A DNA stretch of 64,000 nucleotides from JANNWF01 sp038205755 (GTDB lineage Bacteria; Pseudomonadota; Gammaproteobacteria; Xanthomonadales; Xanthomonadaceae). This document shows, piece after piece, positions 34,968-44,641 of the stretch. Position 1 is the first letter of the stretch, and the number at the start of each line of letters is the position of its first letter. The position numbers were made by a program, and so were the translations under genes. The stretch is from NCBI GenBank assembly GCA_038205755.1, contig JBBRBN010000009.1, positions 1 through 64,000 of the forward strand. Direction: 5' to 3'. Under the pieces are notes generated by a model that was not told where the DNA came from, did no database searches, and worked only from the letters and a program-made list of their open reading frames with translations.

Positions 34968-37856
34968 ATGAGCGACTTTGTCCCCGGGCAGCGCTGGTTC
35001 TCCTCGGCCGAGCCGGAGCTGGGCCTTGGCACCGTGATGCGACTGGCTGGCCGCAGCGTGCAGATTGTCTTCACCGGCACCGGCACCATTCGGCAGTACG
35101 CCATCGCCAGCGCACCGCTGGCGCGCGCGGAGTTTCGCCGCGGCGACCGTATTCGGGTCGAGCAGGCGGATCTGCTGGTCGACACGGTCGACGAGCGCGG
35201 TGGCCTGCTGCATTACCGCTGCGGCGAGCGCGTGATCAGCGAAGGCGAGCTGGATCCGGAGCAGCCAGTCTCCAAGGCCGACACCCGATTGCTGGCCGGG
35301 CGGGTCGATCGCAGCGACCAGTTCGAGCTGCGCCAGACCTGCATGCGGCGGCGCGCACAGGCCCTTACCCACCCCGGCTGGGGCGTGCTTGGCGCCCGCA
35401 TTGACCTTATTCCGCATCAGCTGCGGGTCGCGGAAATCGCCGCCGCCCGACGCCCACCGCGCCTGCTGCTGGCCGATGAAGTGGGCTTGGGCAAAACCAT
35501 CGAAGCCTGCTTGATCCTCGCCCAGCAGCTGGCCTGCGGTCGCGCTTCGCGGGCCCTCGTGCTGCTGCCCGACAGCCTCGTCCACCAGTGGTTCGTGGAG
35601 TTGCTGCGTCGATTCAATCTCAGATTTTCACTGTTTGACGAAGAGCGCTGCGCGGCGATCGAGGAGGGCGCGCCGGGTATCAACCCATTCGAAGACGAAC
35701 AGCAGGTGATCGCGCCGCTCAGCTGGCTGGCCGGCGACCGCAAGCGCCGTGAACAATTGCTGCAGGCAGGCTGGGACCTGCTGGTGGTTGACGAAGCCCA
35801 CCATCTGGGCTGGACGCCGGAACAGGCCAGCCCGCAGTACGCGCTGGTCGAGGCGCTGGCAGCACAGACCGCCGGCGTGATCCTGCTCACGGCCACCCCC
35901 GAGCAGCTCGGTCGTGCGGGGCATTTCGCCCGCCTTCGCCTGCTCGACCCGGCGCGCTACGCCGACTTCGCCGTCTTCAGCGCCGAGTCCGAGCGCTTTG
36001 TCGCGGTCTCCGGTGGCGTCGACGACCTGCTGTCGGGCCGCCAGCCGGACAGCGCAGGCGTGGCGCGACTGGCTGCCCTGTTTGGCGAGGAAGCGCCGCT
36101 GCTGCCGGCACGCATCGAGGCAATTGCATCGGCAACCGCGCTCGAAGCGACCGGACTGCGCGCGGCGCTGATCGACGATCTGATCGACCGCCACGGCACT
36201 GGCCGGGTGATGGTGCGCAACCGGCGCACTGCGGTGGGCGGGTTCCCGAGGCGCATCGCGCACATCGAGGTGCTGGATCCGACCGATCGCGCGCCAGACC
36301 TCGAGGGCCGGCTGCGCGCCGAGTTCCATGCCGATATCGGCACACCCGAGCACGTCGAGCCCGAGCACGACTACGCCCGCGACCCGCGCATCGATTGGCT
36401 GCTGGCCGTGCTGGCGCGCATCGCGCCGGCCAAAGTGCTGCTGCTGTGCCGATCACGATCAAAAGTACAGGCGCTGGAGGAGGCGCTACGGCTGCGCTCG
36501 GGCATGCCTGTGGCGCGCTTCCATGAGGACATGAATCTGCTGCAGCGGGACCGCAATGCGGCCTACTTTGCCGACCCCGATGGCGCGCGCCTGCTGATCG
36601 CCTCCGAGATCGGCGCCGAGGGCCGCAATTTCCAGTTCGCCCAGCATCTGGTTTTATGGGATTTACCGCTGGACCCGGACATGCTGGAGCAGCGGATTGG
36701 CCGACTTGACCGGATCGGCCAGCGCGGCGATGTCAACCTGCACGCCAGCGCCATCGCGCACAGCCCGCAGCACGCGCTGCTGCGCTGGTATGTCGATGGC
36801 CTCGACGCGTTTTCCGGCGTGTGCGCGGACGGCCGCGAACTGCTGCGCGAGTTTGGCGCCGAGCTCACCGCGCTGGCGCTCGACGACCTGCCGCTTGGTG
36901 AGCGCAGCGGCGCAGATGACGCCACGGATGCACTGGCGGCGCTGAACCAGCGCACGCAGCTGCGGCATGCCGAACTCAGCGTGCAGATTCTGCGCGGGCG
37001 TGATCGCCTTCTCGAGCTGGCCAGCCAGCGTGGCGCCGATGCCGGCGAGCTCAGAAAGGCATTGATCGAGGAGGATGATCGCGCCGCCCAGGATGACTAT
37101 CCGCTGCGGCTGCTTGAGCAGTTCGGAGTGCACCACGAGTCACTGGCCAGGGGAATCTGGCTGCTGGACCCGGAGTACCTGACGCTCGACGCATTCGAGG
37201 CGTTCAAGCACGGCCCGTGCTCGGCGACCTTCGACCGCGCCATCGCGCTGGCCCGCGACGACCTGCTGTTTCTGCGCGCCGACCACCCGCTGCTGCTGGC
37301 CGCGGAAGATCTGGTGCTGGGCAGCGAAACTGGCAACGCCGCGTTCCTGCTGGACGAGACGCTGCCGCCGCGGACGGTATTGCTTGAGGCGGTATTCGTA
37401 CTGGAGTGCATCGCGCCGCGCGGTTTGCACGTCGAGCGCTACCTGCCGCCCGAGCCGCTGCGCTGCGTGGTCGACACGCGGCTGCAGCTGCGCGATGGCT
37501 TCGTGCCCAGCGCCCGGGCGCGGGAGCGCGCCGCCGAACGCAGCGTCGACCTGCAGCGCTACCGCAAATCGATGGCGACGCTGGTGCCTCCGCTGGTCAA
37601 GCGTGCTGGCGAGGCCGCGATGCAACAAGCAGGAGCCAGCATTGACGCCGCACTGGCGGCGGCCACCGGTCTGCTGCAGCACGAAATCGAGCGCCTGCAG
37701 GCGCTGGCAGCGGTCAATCCCGCTGTTCGCGCCGAGGAAATACAGTCGCTGCGCAGCGAACTCGACGCGCTGACCCGGCTACTGCCTCAGGCGCGCCCGC
37801 GCTTGGACTCGGTACGCCTGATCGCCAGCCCGGATTTTCTGAAGCTGGTCGGCTGA
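34968..37856 (+). CDS. rapA: RNA polymerase-associated ATPase RapA (HepA)
   Basis: RapA is a Swi2/Snf2 ATPase that binds RNA polymerase and helps it recycle after transcription. The 962-residue length is close to the 968 of E. coli. The N-terminal Tudor-like domains start FVPGQRWFSSAEPELGLGTV. The Walker A is LLADEVGLGKTIEA, the DEAH box is VVDEAHHLGW, and later helicase motifs include LLTATPEQLGRAGHFARLRL and a QRIGRLDRIGQ arginine-finger segment. It stands alone on the plus strand. Confidence 0.96.
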   Translation: MSDFVPGQRWFSSAEPELGLGTVMRLAGRSVQIVFTGTGTIRQYAIASAPLARAEFRRGDRIRVEQADLLVDTVDERGGLLHYRCGERVISEGELDPEQPVSKADTRLLAGRVDRSDQFELRQTCMRRRAQALTHPGWGVLGARIDLIPHQLRVAEIAAARRPPRLLLADEVGLGKTIEACLILAQQLACGRASRALVLLPDSLVHQWFVELLRRFNLRFSLFDEERCAAIEEGAPGINPFEDEQQVIAPLSWLAGDRKRREQLLQAGWDLLVVDEAHHLGWTPEQASPQYALVEALAAQTAGVILLTATPEQLGRAGHFARLRLLDPARYADFAVFSAESERFVAVSGGVDDLLSGRQPDSAGVARLAALFGEEAPLLPARIEAIASATALEATGLRAALIDDLIDRHGTGRVMVRNRRTAVGGFPRRIAHIEVLDPTDRAPDLEGRLRAEFHADIGTPEHVEPEHDYARDPRIDWLLAVLARIAPAKVLLLCRSRSKVQALEEALRLRSGMPVARFHEDMNLLQRDRNAAYFADPDGARLLIASEIGAEGRNFQFAQHLVLWDLPLDPDMLEQRIGRLDRIGQRGDVNLHASAIAHSPQHALLRWYVDGLDAFSGVCADGRELLREFGAELTALALDDLPLGERSGADDATDALAALNQRTQLRHAELSVQILRGRDRLLELASQRGADAGELRKALIEEDDRAAQDDYPLRLLEQFGVHHESLARGIWLLDPEYLTLDAFEAFKHGPCSATFDRAIALARDDLLFLRADHPLLLAAEDLVLGSETGNAAFLLDETLPPRTVLLEAVFVLECIAPRGLHVERYLPPEPLRCVVDTRLQLRDGFVPSARARERAAERSVDLQRYRKSMATLVPPLVKRAGEAAMQQAGASIDAALAAATGLLQHEIERLQALAAVNPAVRAEEIQSLRSELDALTRLLPQARPRLDSVRLIASPDFLKLVG

Positions 37857-37878
37857 ACGCCACGCGGACCGCGCGGCG

Positions 37879-38532
37879 TCACCCGCGCGGCTTCGGCTTG
37901 AACGGCCAGCGCCCGCGCCAGTGCTGGATCAGCAGAAAGCCGAACAGCATGCCGCCGAGGTGCGCGAAGTGGGCGACCCCGCTCTGCGTGCCGGTGACGC
38001 CCATGAACAGCTCGATGGCACCAAACACGATCACCAGCGTGCGGGCCTTCATCGGGATCGGCGGAATCAGCAGCATTACCTGGCGGTTCGGAAACATCAT
38101 GCCGAATGCCAGCAGCAGGCCGTAGACGCCGCCCGACGCACCCAGCGTCGGATAGGGAGCACCGCCAGCAGACACCGACCAGGTCGCTACCGCCAGCTGG
38201 ATCGTACCGGCGCCGACCAGACAGACGAAGAAGTAGGTCGCGTAGCGCTTGGGGCCCCAGACCTGCTCGATCTGGGCGCCAAACATGAACACAGCCAGCA
38301 TGTTGAAGAAGAGATGTCCCGGGCTGCCGTGCATGAAACCGTAGGTGACCAGCTGCCAAGGCAGGAAGCCGGCGGTGATCAGCTCGCCATTGTCAAAACC
38401 AAACGGGTAGTCGCCCAGCGGCCACAGCATGAAGGAGCGGAACACCGCTTCGCCCAGCAGCAGCTGCAGGCCGTAGACGAGCGCATTGCTCCAAAGCAGC
38501 GCCTTGGTGATGGGCGGGAGGTCGGTGAACAT
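37879..38532 (-). CDS. Rhomboid family intramembrane serine protease
   Basis: The 217-residue inner-membrane protein has six hydrophobic segments and the rhomboid catalytic features: H-x-x-x-N in SPGHLFFNML (H73, N77), the nucleophile S133 in GASGGVYGLL, and the partner histidine H191 in AHLGGMLFG. It would cleave transmembrane substrates; which ones is unknown. The C-terminus is short and basic. It is convergent with rapA with a 22-bp gap. Confidence 0.93.
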   Translation of the reverse strand: MFTDLPPITKALLWSNALVYGLQLLLGEAVFRSFMLWPLGDYPFGFDNGELITAGFLPWQLVTYGFMHGSPGHLFFNMLAVFMFGAQIEQVWGPKRYATYFFVCLVGAGTIQLAVATWSVSAGGAPYPTLGASGGVYGLLLAFGMMFPNRQVMLLIPPIPMKARTLVIVFGAIELFMGVTGTQSGVAHFAHLGGMLFGFLLIQHWRGRWPFKPKPRG

Positions 38533-38691
38533 GGCCGGCAGGAAGTGGGCGAGTCGGCATCATACCGGGGCAACCGTGCCTGGACCTGTCAACGCCGTCT
38601 GCCGGGCGGTGGCAGCGGGCCGACCCGGGCGGCCAAGCGGCATCGGCTTTGTGCGAGACTGTTCAGTCTGGAGATGGGCCGGGGGACCCGA

Positions 38692-39243
38692 ATGAGTTTT
38701 CTTGATCGACTGAGACAGCTGATTGACGAGCGTCGCGCGATTCGCGAAGCGGCCAAGCAGGCTGCCGAGGCGGCATCTGTCGTCATCCGCGCGCAGCTGG
38801 CGGCAAAGAAAGCCGAGCGTCGTGAGGAGCAGCCACGCAAGGCCGCCCAGGAGGGCACCCGCGTTCTGGTGATTGACGACTCCGCGACCATCCTCGCCAT
38901 GCTTGGCCGAATCCTGCGTCAGAACCAATACGACGTGCTCGACGCCGCCGACGCCGAGCGCGGCCTGCAGCTGGCTCGCGCCCATGCCCCCTCGCTGATC
39001 TTTCTCGACATTGTGCTGCCCGGCATGAGCGGCTTTGAAGCGCTGCGCCAACTGCGTCGCGACCCGATCACCCGCGACATCCCGGTGATCATGATGAGCG
39101 GCAACGAAATGGCTACCGAACAGTTCTATGTGCAGCGCATCGGCGCCGATGATTTCATGAAGAAGCCGTTCTCACGTGGCGAAGTGTTCACCCGGATCAA
39201 TCGCCTGCTGAATGACGAGGGCACGCTGCGCAAGCACGTGTGA
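38692..39243 (+). CDS. Single-domain response regulator with charged N-terminal helix
   Basis: The 183-residue protein has about 55 residues of charged, probably helical sequence, then one CheY-like receiver domain. The acidic pocket is VIDDS (D62-D63), the phosphorylation site is D106 in LIFLDIVLPGMSG, and K158 lies in FMKKPF. The receiver resembles the PilG/PilH group used in twitching motility, but no kinase or pil gene is nearby, so the partner is unknown. The start at 38692 was chosen over a very long open frame that overlaps the rhomboid gene on the other strand. Confidence 0.85.
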   Translation: MSFLDRLRQLIDERRAIREAAKQAAEAASVVIRAQLAAKKAERREEQPRKAAQEGTRVLVIDDSATILAMLGRILRQNQYDVLDAADAERGLQLARAHAPSLIFLDIVLPGMSGFEALRQLRRDPITRDIPVIMMSGNEMATEQFYVQRIGADDFMKKPFSRGEVFTRINRLLNDEGTLRKHV

Positions 39244-39284
39244 GCCAAGGCGCTGACGCAAGCCGCGGGATCAGCGGCAGCGGC

Positions 39285-39629
39285 TCATTCGATGCGCCAG
39301 ATCGCCGCGTCCAGAGTGTTGGGCTCCAACATCCTCACTAGCCGCGATCCGCGCAGCGCGTGCCCCTCCCGTCGCAGTCGGCGCGCCTGTTCGAAAAATC
39401 CTGCGGAATCGGCCGGAAACGCGATGCGCCCGCCAGACCGCAGCACTCGATGCCACGGCAGTTCCGGATCCAGGTTGCCCGCCAGCGCCCTGGCGACGCG
39501 CCGCGCACCGCGCCTCAGTCCGGCGCGCTCGGCGACACCGCCATAGGAGGCAATCTGCCCGAACGGTATCGCCCGCACCACATCCAGGATACGTTGATCG
39601 CACTCGGCAGCGGCAGACAGCTTAGGCAT
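39285..39629 (-). CDS. Alkyltransferase-like DNA-binding protein (ATL)
   Basis: The 114-residue protein matches the DNA-binding domain of O6-alkylguanine transferases, with a helix-turn-helix region SYGGVAERAGLRRGARRVAR and the arginine finger. The catalytic PCHR is changed to PWHR (W59), the hallmark of ATL proteins such as YbaZ. ATLs bind alkylated guanine without repairing it and hand the lesion to nucleotide excision repair. The start at 39629 gives the usual short length. It is divergent from the next gene. Confidence 0.92.
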   Translation of the reverse strand: MPKLSAAAECDQRILDVVRAIPFGQIASYGGVAERAGLRRGARRVARALAGNLDPELPWHRVLRSGGRIAFPADSAGFFEQARRLRREGHALRGSRLVRMLEPNTLDAAIWRIE

Positions 39630-39676
39630 CGCCGCGTAGCATAGCGGGTTCGATTCCGGGGTCCCCACACCAGCCA

Positions 39677-40084
39677 ATGCAATCCTTCGAGCAGATCCGC
39701 GCCCACATCAGCAGCAACTATGCCACCAGCACCAACGACCCGTATCTGATCGCAATCGAGATCACGCTGGACGGCGGACGCCGGCGGCAGAGCATCTTTC
39801 TTGCTGAGCTTGAAGGCGACGACGGCCGCAAGTATCTGCGCCTGAGCACCGCCATCGCGCCGATGACCGGCCTCGACGGGCGTCGCGCGCTGGAGTTCAA
39901 CTGGCAGCAGCGTGTCGGCTATCTGGCGCAATCGATGCTGGACGGCGCGCCCTACCTGCAGCTGTGCGAGAACCGCCCGTACGACGGACTGAGCGCCAGC
40001 GAGATCGACCGGCTGGTGCTGGAAATCGGCGGATTGGGCGATACCTTGGAGCGCGCATTTTCGGCGGGCGGCGATCTGTTCTAG
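39677..40084 (+). CDS. Conserved-looking hypothetical protein
   Basis: I do not recognise this 135-residue protein. It has no signal peptide or membrane helix. It starts MQSFEQIRAHISSNYAT, has a central beta-rich region with basic GGRRRQSIFLAEL and a C-terminal acidic/helical half (SASEIDRLVLEIGGLGDTLE). The size and alternating pattern would fit a small chaperone-like (CesT/YbjN-type) fold, but that is a guess. Clean codon usage and its own start support a real gene. Neighbours are an ATL gene, divergent, and phoU, convergent. Confidence 0.7.
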   Translation: MQSFEQIRAHISSNYATSTNDPYLIAIEITLDGGRRRQSIFLAELEGDDGRKYLRLSTAIAPMTGLDGRRALEFNWQQRVGYLAQSMLDGAPYLQLCENRPYDGLSASEIDRLVLEIGGLGDTLERAFSAGGDLF

Positions 40085-40121
40085 GCAAAAATGCCCGTCG
40101 CCGGTGGTGGCGATTGGCCGC

Positions 40122-40835
40122 TCAGTCGTCCGTGAAGTCTGCGTTCGCCTTCGGGTGACGGATGTCCCGCCCGTGCACCAGATAGACCACGTACTGGGTG
40201 ATGTTCTTGGCGTGGTCGCCGATCCGCTCCAGCGCCTTCGCTGCGAAGATCGCCTGGACTGCCAGCGGCGCGCCTGCTGGCTCCGCCATCAGGTTGCTGA
40301 TGATGTCCGCCAAGGTGCGGTCGAACGCCTTGTCCAGCTGCTTGTCGGCGCGCTTGATTTCGGCGGCACGCGTCACGTCGAGACGCACCAGCGCGTCCAG
40401 CGCGCCCTGTACCAGCGCGAGCGCCAGCTGGCCCATCTGCAGCAGGTCATCCATGTAGGGCTGGCGCGCAAGATCGGCAGCCAGCGCTGAGGGCTGCTCA
40501 CAGCTGCGCGCAATTTTCTTCGCCTCATCGCCGATCCGCTCGAGGTCGGTGACGGTTTTCGACAGCGTGAGCACCGTGCGCAGATCAACACCAAGCGGGC
40601 TGCGCAGCGCCAGCAGCTGGGCAATCTCTTCGTCGGCGCGCAGCTCGATGGCGTCGATTTCGCGATCCCGCTGCACAATTGCGCGCGCGGCTTCGGCATC
40701 GCCGCGCTCCAGTGCATCCAGCCCGCGACGAACCTGCTCTTCGACCAGCCCGCCCATGCGCAGCACCAGATCACGCAGGGTAGCGAGCTCTTCGTCGAAT
40801 TTCTTGATGGTGTGGGCGGTCTGCGGGATCGACAT
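40122..40835 (-). CDS. phoU: Phosphate transport regulator PhoU
   Basis: PhoU links the Pst transporter to the PhoR kinase and keeps the Pho regulon off when phosphate is plentiful. The 237-residue helical protein shows two repeats of the PhoU signature: E-R-I-G-D-E-A-K-K-I-A in the first half and E-R-I-G-D-H-A-K-N-I-T-Q-Y in the second, plus the D-x-E-x-D-x-x-E motif around VQRDREIDAIEL. The start at 40835 replaces a longer in-frame reading without similarity. It is the last gene of pstSCAB-phoU, 19 bp after pstB. Confidence 0.96.
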   Translation of the reverse strand: MSIPQTAHTIKKFDEELATLRDLVLRMGGLVEEQVRRGLDALERGDAEAARAIVQRDREIDAIELRADEEIAQLLALRSPLGVDLRTVLTLSKTVTDLERIGDEAKKIARSCEQPSALAADLARQPYMDDLLQMGQLALALVQGALDALVRLDVTRAAEIKRADKQLDKAFDRTLADIISNLMAEPAGAPLAVQAIFAAKALERIGDHAKNITQYVVYLVHGRDIRHPKANADFTDD

Positions 40836-40854
40836 GCTGCGGTTCCTGGTCAGC

Positions 40855-41637
40855 TCAGCCGAAGCGGCCGGTGATGTAGTTCTCGGTCTGTTCCTTGGTC
40901 GGGCGGGTGAAGATGTTTTCGGTTTCACCGAACTCGACCAGTTCGCCAAGGTACATGAAGGCGGTGTACTTGGAGATGCGCCCGGCCTGCTGCATGTTGT
41001 GGGTCACGATCAGCACCGTGACCTGTTTCTTGAGCTCGATGATCAGCTCTTCGTTGCTGGCCGTGGCAATCGGATCGAGCGCCGAGGTCGGCTCGTCGAA
41101 CAGCACGATCTCCGGCTCGGTAGCCAGCGTACGGGCAATACACAGCCGCTGCTGCTGGCCGCCCGACAGACTGGTGGCGAGGTGATCCAGACGATCCTTG
41201 ACCTCGTCCCAGAGGGCGGCATCGCGCAGAGACTTCTCGACCTTCTCGGCGATCACGGAGCGGCGCTTCTCGCCAAGGATGCGCAGGCCATAGGCGACGT
41301 TCTCGAAGATCGTCTTCGGGAACGGATTGGGCTTCTGGAACACCATGCCGATGCGGATCCGTGTCTCGACCGGGTCGATGTCCTTGCCGAGCAGGTTCAG
41401 GTCATCGGGCAGCAGCCGGATCGAGCCCTCGTAGCGGCTGCCCGGATACAGGTCATGCATGCGGTTGAAGCAGCGCAGCATGGTTGACTTGCCGCAGCCG
41501 GATGGACCAATCAGCGCGGTCACCTCATGCTCGGCGACGTCCATGCTGACGTGCTTCAGCGCGGCAAACTCGCCGTAGTAGAAGCTGAGGTCGCGGACTT
41601 CCGCCTTGACCGGTTTTTGCAGCGGGGTGACAGCCAT
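40855..41637 (-). CDS. pstB: Phosphate ABC transporter ATP-binding protein
   Basis: The 260-residue protein powers phosphate import. Walker A is GPSGCGKST, followed by the PstB-specific FNRMHDLYPG; the Q-loop segment is GMVFQKPNPFP, the ABC signature is LSGGQQQRLCIAR and Walker B is IVLFDEPTSALDP, all typical of PstB. The ATG at 41637 lies 5 bp after the pstA stop codon. The C-terminus TENYITGRFG is also family-typical. Confidence 0.98.
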   Translation of the reverse strand: MAVTPLQKPVKAEVRDLSFYYGEFAALKHVSMDVAEHEVTALIGPSGCGKSTMLRCFNRMHDLYPGSRYEGSIRLLPDDLNLLGKDIDPVETRIRIGMVFQKPNPFPKTIFENVAYGLRILGEKRRSVIAEKVEKSLRDAALWDEVKDRLDHLATSLSGGQQQRLCIARTLATEPEIVLFDEPTSALDPIATASNEELIIELKKQVTVLIVTHNMQQAGRISKYTAFMYLGELVEFGETENIFTRPTKEQTENYITGRFG

Positions 41638-41642
41638 CGAAT

Positions 41643-42563
41643 TCACCACTTGATGCGCGCGCGCGCGCGATAGCGCAGCCAGATCGCCAGGCTGTTCATG
41701 GTCAGGGTCATCGCCACCAGCACGACGCCGGCCGCGGCAGCGCTGGTGTGGAAGGCGGCATCCGGGCGCGAAATCCAGTTGAACATCTGGATCGGCATCA
41801 CGCTGAACGGTGACCACAGCCAGTCGAAATTGATGAATGGCGCCGCCGCGGTGATCGGCGGCGGCGGCAGGAAGGCGATGAAGGTGAGGGCGCCGATGGT
41901 GATGATCGGTGCGGTCTCACCGATGGCGCGCGACAGGCCAATGATCACACCGGTCAGGATGCCGGCGATGGAATACGGCAGGACGTGATCGCGGGTTACC
42001 TGCCAGCGTGTCGCACCCAGTCCGTAAGCGGCCTCGCGAATGGTCAGCGGCACGGCGCGGATCGCCTCGCGGGTGGCCACGATAACCACCGGCAGGATCA
42101 TCATCGCCAGCGTCAGCCCGGCGGTCAGCACGCTTTGACCAAGGCCCATCTGATAGACCAGCAATCCCAGCGCGAGCAGACCATAGATGATCGAGGGCAC
42201 GCCAGCGAGGTTGGTGACGTTTATCTCGACGATCTCCGACAAGAGATTTTTGGGCGCGTACTCCTCCAGCCAGATACCGGCGGCGACACCCACCGGCACC
42301 GCCGCCATGGCGGTGACCAGCATGACCAGAATGCTGCCCACCCAGGCCGAGAGAATGCCCGCCTGGGCTGCCCGACGGGACGGAAAGTTGCTGAAGAAAT
42401 CGGGGGTCAGACGCGTCCAGCCGTCGATGACCAGCTGCGCGAACAGCGCAGCGAGCACCAGCAGCGACACCAGCAGGACGAACATGCCAAGCAGATCGAA
42501 GGCGATGTCGCGCAGTTTCTGGCGGGCGATCAGCTCGCGCACCTGGTCGGGCTGCAGGGCCAT
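41643..42563 (-). CDS. pstA: Phosphate ABC transporter permease PstA
   Basis: The 306-residue inner-membrane permease has six predicted helices and the EAA-like loop REAAYGLGATRWQVTRDHVLPYS that docks with PstB. FNWISRPDAAFH near the C-terminus is PstA-like. The ATG overlaps the pstC stop codon by one base (TGATG), and pstB follows after 5 bp, so translation of pstCAB is coupled. Confidence 0.96.
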   Translation of the reverse strand: MALQPDQVRELIARQKLRDIAFDLLGMFVLLVSLLVLAALFAQLVIDGWTRLTPDFFSNFPSRRAAQAGILSAWVGSILVMLVTAMAAVPVGVAAGIWLEEYAPKNLLSEIVEINVTNLAGVPSIIYGLLALGLLVYQMGLGQSVLTAGLTLAMMILPVVIVATREAIRAVPLTIREAAYGLGATRWQVTRDHVLPYSIAGILTGVIIGLSRAIGETAPIITIGALTFIAFLPPPPITAAAPFINFDWLWSPFSVMPIQMFNWISRPDAAFHTSAAAAGVVLVAMTLTMNSLAIWLRYRARARIKW

Positions 42564-43489
42564 CAGTAGGCTTCCCGGAACTGCTTGCGGACAAAGTAGC
42601 CGAGCACGTTGAACACCAGGGTAAGCAGGAACAGCGCGAGTCCGGCCGCAAAGATGCTTTGGTAGCCGATCGAGCCGTGCGGCAGGTCGCCCATCGCGAC
42701 CTGAACAATAAAGGCGGTAATGGTGGCGGCTGCCTCGGTCGGGTCAAAGGTCAGGTTGGGCTGCTGGCCGGCGGCGATCGCCACCACCATGGTTTCGCCC
42801 ACCGCTCGTGACACCGCCAGGATGTAGGAGGCGACCACGCCCGACAGCGCCGCCGGGAGCACCACCCGCATGGCGGTCTGGAAGCGGCTGGCGCCCATCG
42901 CGAAGCTGGCCTCACGCAGGTGCATCGGCACCGCCCGCATGGCGTCCTCCGACAGACTCGCGATGTAGGGCACGATCATGATGCCGATCACCAGCCCGGG
43001 CCCGAGCATGTTGAAGCCTGGCAGACCAGGGATGATCGTCTGCAGCACCGGAGTGACGAACAGCAGGGCGAAATATCCGAACACCACAGTGGGCACGCCG
43101 CTGATCAGCTCAAGCAGCGGCTTCACCGCCTCGCGTACCCGCGGGCGGGCGAACTCGCTCAGGTAGATCGCCGCGATCGTGCCCATCGGAATCGCGAACA
43201 GGAGCGCCACCATGCTGGTTGTCAACGTACCCGAAAGCAGCGGCAGGATGCCGTAGCGCGGGTTCTCGAATAGCGGTGTCCATTGGGTATCGGTGAGAAA
43301 GGTCCACAGCGATACGTGGGCGAAGAAGGCGCTCGACTCATGGATCAGGATCGAGACGATGGCGATCGTGATCGCCACCGCCGAGAGTGCGGCGAGCAGC
43401 AGCAGCGCTTCGATGATCGATTCCGACGTTCGTCGAAAACGACGGATGCGCAGATCGCGGCGCGGAAGTGCCGCGGGAGCGGAGGCCAT
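42563..43489 (-). CDS. pstC: Phosphate ABC transporter permease PstC
   Basis: The 308-residue membrane protein has a charged N-terminus, about six helices, the PstC-type segment LELISGVPTVVFGYFALLF and the cytoplasmic loop REASFAMGASRFQTAMRVVLP. Together with PstA it forms the transmembrane channel for phosphate. It starts 29 bp after the pstS stop codon on the same strand and overlaps pstA by one base. Confidence 0.96.
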   Translation of the reverse strand: MASAPAALPRRDLRIRRFRRTSESIIEALLLLAALSAVAITIAIVSILIHESSAFFAHVSLWTFLTDTQWTPLFENPRYGILPLLSGTLTTSMVALLFAIPMGTIAAIYLSEFARPRVREAVKPLLELISGVPTVVFGYFALLFVTPVLQTIIPGLPGFNMLGPGLVIGIMIVPYIASLSEDAMRAVPMHLREASFAMGASRFQTAMRVVLPAALSGVVASYILAVSRAVGETMVVAIAAGQQPNLTFDPTEAAATITAFIVQVAMGDLPHGSIGYQSIFAAGLALFLLTLVFNVLGYFVRKQFREAY

Positions 43490-43518
43490 GGCGGCTTTCT
43501 TCAGTCGGTGAAAAGGAA

Positions 43519-44535
43519 TTACTTCGGTACGCGTTCGAGCAGCGTCTCAACGCTCACGCCGACCTCGGAGTGGCCCTCGAACACGGTGCCGGTCTCGCTG
43601 CGCGCAAGCCGTCCCAAGGCAAGCTCGTAGGCCCGATCAGGCAGCGGGATGTAGCCCACCTCGGTGATCAATTCTTTGGCCTCCTTCAGGAAAAACTCGA
43701 CCAACTGGGTGACCTCGGCGCGCGCGCTGGCATGCTCGGCGTTGACGTAGATGAACGCCGGGCGAGACATCGGTCGATACGATCCATCGAGCACGGTTTC
43801 CAGCGTCGGCAGCACGGCCGCTGAGTCAGCGCTCTCACGGATCGGCACGGCGCGCAGCTTGTCCTTGTTCTCGCGATAGTAGGCGTAGCCAAAAAAGCCA
43901 ACCGCATTGACGTCGTTGGCGACGCCGGTTACCAGCACGTTGTCGTCTTCACTGGCGGTAAAATCGCCGCGACTGGACTTGGCCTTACCCATCACGGCTT
44001 CGGTGAAATAGTCGAAGGTCCCGGAGTCGGCGCCGGCGCCGAACAATGTCATCGGCTGGTCGGGCCACGCCGGATTGACCTGCGCCCAGCTGAGCACCTG
44101 ACCCTGGGCCTCCGGCCGCCACATCGCACGGAGCTCATCGATGCTGATCGACGTCAGCCACGTATTGGCCGGATTGACCACCACGGTCACCGCATCCAGC
44201 GCCACCGGCAGCTCGATGTAGCGGACGCCCGATGCGGCGCAGGCGGCGATTTCTTCAGCAAGAATCGGCCGCGATGCGTTGGATATCGAGGTCTCGCCGC
44301 GACAAAACTTCTTGAACCCACCGCCGGTGCCGGACACGCCTACCGTCACCCGCACCCGTGTGGCGATCTGGAACTCTTCGGCGACCGCCTCGGCAATCGG
44401 GAATACCGTGCTCGACCCGTCAATCTGGATAACCGGCGGCTGGGCCCTGCTCGGCGTGCCGCCCGGCTCGGAAGACGGCCCGCAGCCGGCCGCCAGAAAA
44501 GTGAGGGCGAGCCAGGCAGCGCGAATGGAAGGCAT
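43519..44535 (-). CDS. pstS: Phosphate-binding lipoprotein PstS
   Basis: PstS captures phosphate in the periplasm for PstCAB. The 338-residue protein has a lipoprotein signal ending LTFLAAGC, so it is probably membrane-anchored. It then has the family opening IQIDGSSTVFPIAEAVAEEF, the SGTGGGFKKFC phosphate loop, NASRPI, and FGAGADSGTFDYFTEAV. It resembles the PstS subgroup of marine and Xanthomonadales bacteria. The ATG at 44535 was chosen for the lipobox spacing. A candidate Pho box lies about 110 bp upstream. Confidence 0.95.
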   Translation of the reverse strand: MPSIRAAWLALTFLAAGCGPSSEPGGTPSRAQPPVIQIDGSSTVFPIAEAVAEEFQIATRVRVTVGVSGTGGGFKKFCRGETSISNASRPILAEEIAACAASGVRYIELPVALDAVTVVVNPANTWLTSISIDELRAMWRPEAQGQVLSWAQVNPAWPDQPMTLFGAGADSGTFDYFTEAVMGKAKSSRGDFTASEDDNVLVTGVANDVNAVGFFGYAYYRENKDKLRAVPIRESADSAAVLPTLETVLDGSYRPMSRPAFIYVNAEHASARAEVTQLVEFFLKEAKELITEVGYIPLPDRAYELALGRLARSETGTVFEGHSEVGVSVETLLERVPK

Positions 44536-44641
44536 GACAGGATCCCTTGGTGAACACGGCAGCACGCCCAGGCGGACGCCAGCGCGGCAGAAGCTCAGAA
44601 AGATGCCGGTCGTAGCGAAGCGAGAAGATTATTACGGATAT

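Noticed and set aside
37921..38691. A plus-strand frame leading into the response regulator gene.
   Set aside because: It is antisense to the rhomboid gene. The receiver protein has its own start at 38692.
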